A DNA stretch of 11,396 nucleotides, from contig JAOZRC010000110.1 in NCBI GenBank assembly GCA_029940345.1, positions 1-11,396 of the forward strand. The letters run 5' to 3'. The DNA comes from Desulfobacterales bacterium (GTDB lineage Bacteria > Desulfobacterota > Desulfobacteria > Desulfobacterales > JAUCGF01). This document shows positions 6,243 through 11,396 of this stretch, one piece after another. The notes beneath the pieces were generated by a model. It worked only from the letters and a program-made list of their open reading frames with translations, ran no database searches and was not told the origin of the DNA. Positions within the stretch are counted from its first letter, which is position 1, and the number at the start of each line of letters is the position of its first letter. The translations under genes were made by a program, and so were the position numbers.

Positions 6243-6923
6243 TTGAAGAAAAAAAAGGACACCCAACAAAAAACTTCCGCCAAAAAAAAAGGCGCGTTAA
6301 GGGAAAACATTGAGGCCATTATCATAGCGATTGTCTTGGCATTGTTCATCCGGGCATTTATTGTGCAGGCGTTTAAAATTCCATCAGGGTCAATGAAAGA
6401 AACACTCCAGATCGGTGACCATATTTTGGTCAATAAATTTATCTATGGTATCAAGTTTCCCTTTTTAGGGACAAACATTATTCCGATTAGCGATCCGGAG
6501 CGCGGCGATATCGTTGTGTTCAAATTTCCCGAAGACCCTAAAAAAGACTTTATCAAGCGGGTGGTCGGCATCGCCGGTGATACCGTCAAAGGTATTGGAA
6601 CTAAAATCTATATTAATGATAAAGAAGTGGACAACAGCAACGGACAAGCCATTTACACAGACGCTCATATTACGGCAAGCAATCTGGCAACGCGAAACTT
6701 TGGCCCGATTATGGTTCCTGCAAACAGCCTTTTTGTAATGGGAGACAACCGTGATCATAGCTATGACAGTCGGTTTTGGGGTTTTGTTGATTTGAAGGCC
6801 TTAAAGGGAAAGGCGTTCATGATTTATTGGTCTTGGGATAAAGAAAATTTCCCGGGCGGAGGGGAATGGTTGACTTGGTGGGATTGGGTGCGTTGGAAGC
6901 GATTTGGGAAAATACTAAGATGA
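6243..6923 (+). CDS. lepB: Signal peptidase I
   Basis: LepB cuts signal peptides from exported proteins on the outer face of the inner membrane. Of its 226 residues, 1-21 form a very lysine-rich cytosolic start and 24-43 a single membrane segment. The nucleophile is S50 in PSGSM (box B) and the general base is K106 in FIKRVVGIAGD (box D). The MGDNRDHSYDSRFWG box E is intact. The C-terminus is tryptophan-rich (WLTWWDWVRW). The start is TTG at 6243: no ATG or GTG lies in frame before the membrane segment, and the next methionine is M51, past the nucleophile. AAAAGG lies about 11 bases before the TTG. The gene is 19 bp ahead of pyrC and likely cotranscribed with it. Confidence 0.94.
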   Translation: MKKKKDTQQKTSAKKKGALRENIEAIIIAIVLALFIRAFIVQAFKIPSGSMKETLQIGDHILVNKFIYGIKFPFLGTNIIPISDPERGDIVVFKFPEDPKKDFIKRVVGIAGDTVKGIGTKIYINDKEVDNSNGQAIYTDAHITASNLATRNFGPIMVPANSLFVMGDNRDHSYDSRFWGFVDLKALKGKAFMIYWSWDKENFPGGGEWLTWWDWVRWKRFGKILR

Positions 6924-6942
6924 TTGAACGGGAAAATAACCG

Positions 6943-8229
6943 ATGAACATTTTGCTAACAGGAGGTCAGGTGATTGATCCCGGACATTTGAATGATCACC
7001 TGGACATTCATATTACTAATGGTAAAATTACAGCAATCTGTCCACCGGGTGCCCCAGACAATGTTACAGAAAAGTTTGACCAAATCATTGATGCATCAAA
7101 TAAGATTGTGACGCCTGGGCTGATTGATATGCACGTTCATCTGCGCGAACCGGGATATGAGTACAAAGAAACCATTTTAAGCGGTTGTCAGGCCGCTGCG
7201 TGCAGTGGTTTTACAGCGATTTGCCCGATGCCTAACACAAATCCGGTCAATGATTCGCCCCAGGTGACGAAATATATAACCGATAAGAATGTTTCTGCTC
7301 ATTCGGCGCGGGTGTACCCGGTCGCGGCGATAAGCATCGGATTGAGAGGCCAAACCCTTTGTGATTACGGTGCCTTGAAAGAGGCTGGGGCTGTGGCTGT
7401 TACGGATGACGGGCTTCCTGTTAAAAACAGTTTACTGATGCGCCGGGCTATGGAAGGTGCTAAAAATGCCGGATTACCGGTTATTTCCCATTGCGAAGAT
7501 CTTGATCTTGTCGGTGATGGCGTCATAAATGAAGGTCTGACCGCTCGTAAAATGGGGTTGACAGGGATTCCGAATGCAGCGGAGAGCATCATGGTCATGC
7601 GGGATATTGCGTTATGCGCTTTGACAGAAGCGCCTTTGCACATTGCCCATGTGAGTACGGCGGAATCGGTGCGCGCCATCAGAGAGGCTAAAAAACACGG
7701 TTTGCCTGTCACTGCTGAAACCGCTCCCCATTATTTTACCCTAACCGACGCTGATGTCGAAACTTATCACACTAACGCCAAAATGAATCCGCCATTACGC
7801 TCTGTTGCCGACCGCGAGGCCATTCGGGAAGGTCTTGCGGATGGAACCATTGATGTGATTGCCACAGATCACGCCCCCCATAGCAGGGATGAAAAAAATG
7901 CGGACTTTACCAAGGCGCCCAACGGAATTATCGGTTTGGAAACATCCGTGCCTTTAAGCCTTAAACTGGTTGAAACGGGCGTCCTTTCGATGGAAGCCTT
8001 GATCTATAAAATGGCGTCAGCACCGGCGCATATTCTCGGATTGAAAAGTGGCCTCAAAATTGGCAATCCCGCGGATATTACCATTTTTGATCCTGATACC
8101 GATTATACCATTGACGCCAGCCGGTTTCGATCGCTGAGTCAAAACACCCCTTTTGATGGTTGGCAAGTGCGCGGGCGCGCCGTTCTGACGATGGTCGGAG
8201 GTGTGTGCGTCTATAACCAGATAACTTAG
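6943..8229 (+). CDS. pyrC: Dihydroorotase (type I, multifunctional-complex type)
   Basis: This enzyme catalyses the reversible cyclisation of carbamoyl-aspartate to dihydroorotate, the third step of pyrimidine synthesis. The length of 428 residues fits the long, type I class. Zinc and substrate residues are visible: H64 and H66 with R68 (DMHVHLREPG), the N-rich MPNTNP loop (96-101), D155/D156 in VTDDG, H183 (ISHCED), H236 (HIAHVST) and D309 with H310 and H313 (ATDHAPH). The type I enzyme usually works with aspartate carbamoyltransferase (pyrB), which is not in this window. A GGGAA lies about eight bases before the ATG. The gene sits between lepB and the glycosyltransferase (28-bp gap) on one strand, an operon of mixed housekeeping functions. 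Confidence 0.96.
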   Translation: MNILLTGGQVIDPGHLNDHLDIHITNGKITAICPPGAPDNVTEKFDQIIDASNKIVTPGLIDMHVHLREPGYEYKETILSGCQAAACSGFTAICPMPNTNPVNDSPQVTKYITDKNVSAHSARVYPVAAISIGLRGQTLCDYGALKEAGAVAVTDDGLPVKNSLLMRRAMEGAKNAGLPVISHCEDLDLVGDGVINEGLTARKMGLTGIPNAAESIMVMRDIALCALTEAPLHIAHVSTAESVRAIREAKKHGLPVTAETAPHYFTLTDADVETYHTNAKMNPPLRSVADREAIREGLADGTIDVIATDHAPHSRDEKNADFTKAPNGIIGLETSVPLSLKLVETGVLSMEALIYKMASAPAHILGLKSGLKIGNPADITIFDPDTDYTIDASRFRSLSQNTPFDGWQVRGRAVLTMVGGVCVYNQIT

Positions 8230-8257
8230 CCATGTCGTAGCGTATATAAAATCTATC

Positions 8258-9022
8258 ATGCATCCGAAAACTGTTATTGTCATACCCTGTTACAATGAAG
8301 CCAAGCGTCTTAAACCCAATCACTATCTTAATTTCCTGAAACAGCATACAAAGATTGATCTGATTATGGTGAATGACGGTAGTAGCGATGAAACACGCGC
8401 TATACTGCAAACCATCCGCCAGGATGATCCGAACCGCTGCATGATTCTAAATCTTGACCATAATTCGGGTAAAGGGGAAGCGGTTCGGCAAGGAATAACA
8501 GAGGCGCTGGTCACAGGGGCGGATTATGTCGGTTATTGGGATGCGGATTTGTCAACACCTTTGGAAATAATTCCGAAATTTTGCACCATTCTCAGGGAAA
8601 AACCGGATTTATTTATGGTTTTCGGCGCACGTGTCCTCCTTTTGGGGAAAACCATTGAAAGAAATGCATTGCGCCATTATTGCGGTCGGAGTTTTGCAAC
8701 GATTGTTTCCCTGATGTTAAAAATAAGCGTATACGATACCCAATGTGGAGCCAAGCTTTTCAGAGCAGGACCGGAAATTAAACGCATCTTTGAAAACCGC
8801 TTTATCAGTCGCTGGGTGTTTGATGTTGAAATTATCGCCCGTTGGATCCGGCTCTGCCAAACATATAAACTGCCACCTGTCGATCTGGTGATTTACGAAT
8901 ATCCGCTGCCTGTATGGCGTCATGTAGCTGAATCCAAAATAAAAATTTCCAACGGCGCCACTGTGGCTCGTGATTTATATAAAATCCATAAATTCCTAAA
9001 AGAGACGGAGTGTAAGTGGTGA
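8258..9022 (+). CDS. Family 2 glycosyltransferase, ALG5/dolichyl-phosphate-glucosyltransferase-like
   Basis: The protein has 254 residues and a GT-A fold. The N-terminal strand and nucleotide region are VIVIPCYNEAKRL (6-18) and MVNDGSSDET (37-46). A GKGEAVRQGI motif (71-80) follows, then the metal-binding DAD at 95-97 within YWDADLSTPLEEI-like sequence. TQCGAKLFR (161-169) and RWVFDVEII (184-192) are typical of the polyprenyl-phosphate hexosyltransferase branch. These features suggest transfer of a hexose, perhaps glucose, from a nucleotide sugar to a polyprenyl phosphate on the cytosolic face of the inner membrane. No C-terminal membrane segments are present, so it would be peripheral. The acceptor and donor are inferred from the family. 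No clear ribosome site is seen before the ATG. No other polysaccharide genes are nearby. Confidence 0.85.
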   Translation: MHPKTVIVIPCYNEAKRLKPNHYLNFLKQHTKIDLIMVNDGSSDETRAILQTIRQDDPNRCMILNLDHNSGKGEAVRQGITEALVTGADYVGYWDADLSTPLEIIPKFCTILREKPDLFMVFGARVLLLGKTIERNALRHYCGRSFATIVSLMLKISVYDTQCGAKLFRAGPEIKRIFENRFISRWVFDVEIIARWIRLCQTYKLPPVDLVIYEYPLPVWRHVAESKIKISNGATVARDLYKIHKFLKETECKW

Positions 9023-9081
9023 TGCGAATCAGATTGTTATATAAAATACCGATAAAAGTTTCCAACATGTAAAGAGGTGTT

Positions 9082-10476
9082 ATGCCACAAAGCAATCCTT
9101 ACAAATTATTGGTTGCCGATGATGAACTCAGTATGCGCCAGTTGCTGGAATTGATGCTGGAACAAGAAGGATACAACGTAACTTGCGCAGAAAACGGACG
9201 CGAGGCAATCAAATGCATTCAAAAAACACAGTTTGATCTTTTGCTATGCGATATCCGATTAGGAGACATCAGTGGCCTTGAAGTGCTGCGCGCCGCTAAA
9301 CAGAACCATCCAAGCACGGTAGTGATAATGATATCCGCTTATTCATCAACCGAAACCGCTGTGGAGGCGATGAATGACGGTGCCTACGATTATGTTCCCA
9401 AACCCTTTGACATCGGTGAACTTAAAGACACAATTGCCAAAGCGTTGAAACTGAAAACCCTGGCACGGGAAAAGCAAAGCCTTAACGGTGAAGTAAAAAG
9501 GAATCTGCACTTCGGCAAAATTATCGGTAATCATACCAAAATGGAGCAAATCTATAGCCTGATACATCAGGTCGCCAATACCGTGACCAATATTTATATC
9601 TCTGGTGAAAGTGGTACCGGCAAGGAATTAATTGCCAACGCCATTCACGAGGAAAGCGATCGCTGCAAGAAACCGTTTGTCACCATTAATTGTGGCGGCA
9701 TTCCCGATGCACTCATTGAAAGCGAACTGTTTGGCAGCAAAAGAGGTGCCTTCACAGGTGCTGTCAAAGATCAAAAAGGACTTTTTCAGACCGCCCATAA
9801 CGGAACAATTTTCCTGGATGAAATCGGAGAACTGAGTTTGCCGTTGCAAGTGAAACTGCTCAGAGCGGTTCAGGAAAAGAAAATCAAGCCGGTGGGCGGT
9901 ACTGAGGATATCGAAGTGAATATCCGGATTATTTCAGCAACCAATAAAAATCTGGAAGAGGAGGTCATCGCCGGCCGCTTCAGAGAAGACCTGTTTTACC
10001 GTTTAAATGTTATTGAAATCAAGGTGCCGCCGCTAAGGGAGCGTAAAAGTGATTTGCGTGCTTTGGCGCAGCATTTTCTCGAAAAATACGCTTCTATAAT
10101 GGGTAAAGACATCACCAAAATTTCATCTTATGCCATTGATTTGCTCAGTCGCTATAATTTCCCAGGGAACATTCGGGAACTGGAAAATTTAATCGAACGC
10201 AGTGTTGCCCTGGCTAACACCAATATCATTCTCCCGGATAGTCTTAGGCTCTCAATGCACAAATACAAAGGGCTGGACGGCAATCATAGCGATCTGTTTG
10301 ATTTGGATAAAGTTCCCCAAGGTGTGGCTCTGGATGATATTTTAGATGAAATTGAGCGCGCTTATGTTCAAAGAGCAATTGAAGAAAGCCACGGCAGTAA
10401 AAAAAAGGCCGCCGAATTATTGGGCATTAACACCCGCTCTATTCGCTATCGTTTGGAAAAATTTGGTATTGATTAA
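9082..10476 (+). CDS. NtrC-family sigma54-dependent response regulator
   Basis: The protein has 464 residues. The receiver domain (7-122) has D13/D14, phospho-acceptor D57 (LLLCD), S85 (MISA) and K107 (PKP). The AAA+ domain (about 145-380) has Walker A GESGTGKE (175-182), the sigma54-contacting GAFTGA loop (222-227), Walker B GTIFLDE (241-247) and an arginine-finger region FREDLFYRLNV (300-310). A Fis-type helix-turn-helix ends the protein (about 425-464: KKKAAELLGINTRSIRYRL). It should activate sigma54 promoters when phosphorylated. The sequence resembles PilR/ZraR-like regulators, but the target cannot be deduced. No sensor kinase is present in the window. AAGAGG (9072-9077) lies four bases before the ATG. 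The 59-bp gap after the glycosyltransferase has no terminator, so cotranscription is possible. The stop codon overlaps that of the convergent lyase gene. Confidence 0.93.
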   Translation: MPQSNPYKLLVADDELSMRQLLELMLEQEGYNVTCAENGREAIKCIQKTQFDLLLCDIRLGDISGLEVLRAAKQNHPSTVVIMISAYSSTETAVEAMNDGAYDYVPKPFDIGELKDTIAKALKLKTLAREKQSLNGEVKRNLHFGKIIGNHTKMEQIYSLIHQVANTVTNIYISGESGTGKELIANAIHEESDRCKKPFVTINCGGIPDALIESELFGSKRGAFTGAVKDQKGLFQTAHNGTIFLDEIGELSLPLQVKLLRAVQEKKIKPVGGTEDIEVNIRIISATNKNLEEEVIAGRFREDLFYRLNVIEIKVPPLRERKSDLRALAQHFLEKYASIMGKDITKISSYAIDLLSRYNFPGNIRELENLIERSVALANTNIILPDSLRLSMHKYKGLDGNHSDLFDLDKVPQGVALDDILDEIERAYVQRAIEESHGSKKKAAELLGINTRSIRYRLEKFGID

Positions 10477-11396
10477 GAGGTGGCAAGTCTTTGATAACGG
10501 ATATCCCGATTTTTAAATACACGCATCGCATCACTTACTTTTGAATCTATAGGCTTACCTAATTTCTTACAAATCCACTTGCCAGTGTCAATGACCCGAT
10601 TTAAATCCACCCCCGTTTCCACGCCCAACCCGTTAAGCAGATACACCAAATTTTCAGTTGCAAGATTCCCGGATGCGCCGGGCGCATTCGGACATCCGCC
10701 TAAACCGCCGGTTGCGGTTTCAATAATACTGACACCCTTATGCATTGCTGCGAAGCAATTCACTAACGCCATGCCAAAGGTGTCGTGGAAATGGGCTGTC
10801 AGCTGTGCTGCTGGCACTCCATCATCTATACATGCCTGAATGACGGCCTGAATTGAATGTGGCGTCCCAACACCAATGGTGTCAGCCAGACAAATTTCGT
10901 AACACCCCAAATCATGAAAGCGAGCCGCCAGTTTAGAAACCGCATTAGCGGCCACCGTGCCTTCCAGCGGACAACCGGCAACCACCGAAAGCGCTCCGCG
11001 CACCCGGATTTCATTTTGTTGCGCAGCCTCAATAACAGGCTGGAAACGTGTGAAGCTTTCTTCAATCGAACAGTTAATATTGGCGCGGCTAAACGCTTCC
11101 GTAGCCGAAGCAAAAAGTGTAATCCGTTTCACGCCGGCTTCCTTAGCATCAGTAAAGCCTCGTATATTGGGCACGAAAACGCTGTATTCAACACCGGGTT
11201 TAAGCCTTATCAGACGTGCCACCTGATCCGTCAGAGCTACCGCCGGGATGACTTTGGGGTTTACGAATTCTCCAATTTCAATGGCGGGCAACCCGGTGTC
11301 AGTTAATCGATCTATCAGTTCTACGCGTACCCGGACGGGGATAGCGCGCATGATTCCTTCAATGCCATCGCGGGCCGTAACATCGACGATTTTAAC
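10473..11396 (-). CDS. Hydroxymethylglutaryl-CoA lyase-type enzyme, 5' end off the window
   Basis: The reading frame is open to the right edge, so the gene starts outside the window. An ATG at 11349-11351 is internal, because 15 further residues upstream (VKIVDVTARDGIEGI) align with the family's N-terminal strand. Family members cleave HMG-CoA to acetyl-CoA and acetoacetate in leucine breakdown or ketone metabolism. Numbered from that internal Met, the visible motifs are EIGEFVNPK (25-33), LSVVAGCPLEGTV (121-133), LADTIGVGTP (155-164), the metal histidines H187 and H189 (AHFHDTFG), and the catalytic-loop cysteine C220 with N229 (GGLGGCPNAPGASGN). The usual EVGPRDGLQ reads DVTARDGIE here. The Arg and Asp are kept, but the Gln is Glu and the Pro is Ala. 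A lyase acting on a related acyl-CoA is an alternative. No other leucine-catabolism genes are visible. Confidence 0.82.
   Translation of the reverse strand, partial: VKIVDVTARDGIEGIMRAIPVRVRVELIDRLTDTGLPAIEIGEFVNPKVIPAVALTDQVARLIRLKPGVEYSVFVPNIRGFTDAKEAGVKRITLFASATEAFSRANINCSIEESFTRFQPVIEAAQQNEIRVRGALSVVAGCPLEGTVAANAVSKLAARFHDLGCYEICLADTIGVGTPHSIQAVIQACIDDGVPAAQLTAHFHDTFGMALVNCFAAMHKGVSIIETATGGLGGCPNAPGASGNLATENLVYLLNGLGVETGVDLNRVIDTGKWICKKLGKPIDSKVSDAMRVFKNRDIRYQRLATS

Noticed and set aside
9461..9477. Sigma54-like TGGCAC-N5-AAGCA
   Set aside because: It has the GG-N10-GC spacing but a poor -12 box, and lies inside the regulator coding sequence with no gene start downstream.

Overview
The window looks like chromosomal sequence from a Gram-negative, moderately AT-rich bacterium. 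The gene content suggests an anaerobic Desulfobacterota (deltaproteobacterial) lineage, possibly Desulfobacterales. The evidence is an NtrC-type sigma54 activator, a DUF4388/PatA-N regulator, a response-regulator cyclase, a lipoprotein signal, PgpA and LepB, and an HMG-CoA-lyase-type enzyme. The taxonomy is inferred from this mix, not from a marker gene. No RNA genes, CRISPR array, transposase or phage genes are visible.

Left block (1-4016, minus strand), in order of transcription: a small lipoprotein of unknown family; a 389-residue DUF4388 protein with two degenerate cyclic-nucleotide-binding folds; purC (SAICAR synthase); and a ParB-like protein that overlaps the purC end by 11 bp. A 336-bp AT-rich divergent region (4017-4352) separates this from a plus-strand response regulator fused to a class III nucleotide cyclase (4353-5432).

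Right block (5653-10476, plus strand): pgpA (phosphatidylglycerol synthesis), lepB (signal peptidase I, TTG start), pyrC (dihydroorotase), an ALG5-like family 2 glycosyltransferase, and an NtrC-family response regulator. lepB to the regulator are closely spaced and could be one transcript. The regulator converges on, and overlaps by 4 bp, a minus-strand HMG-CoA-lyase-type gene whose 5' end runs off the right edge.

The most unusual signal is non-coding. A short structured repeat of about 82 bp occurs complete at 5438-5519, nearly identically but cut by the window edge at 1-53, and as a decayed remnant at 4021-4058. The two good copies start a few bases after a stop codon and read in the direction of transcription. 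The remnant lies at the lipoprotein start, where two substitutions relative to the intact copies produce the Shine-Dalgarno sequence. A second diverged repeat pair shares the 13-mer GCTTGCACTCCTC (2000-2012 and 4242-4254). The other point of interest is the cyclase: its metal and transition-state residues are intact, but the base-specifying lysine is an asparagine. It lies two genes, divergently, from a protein with two cyclic-nucleotide-binding folds whose phosphate-binding cassettes are also altered. I see no proven new system here; these are leads.
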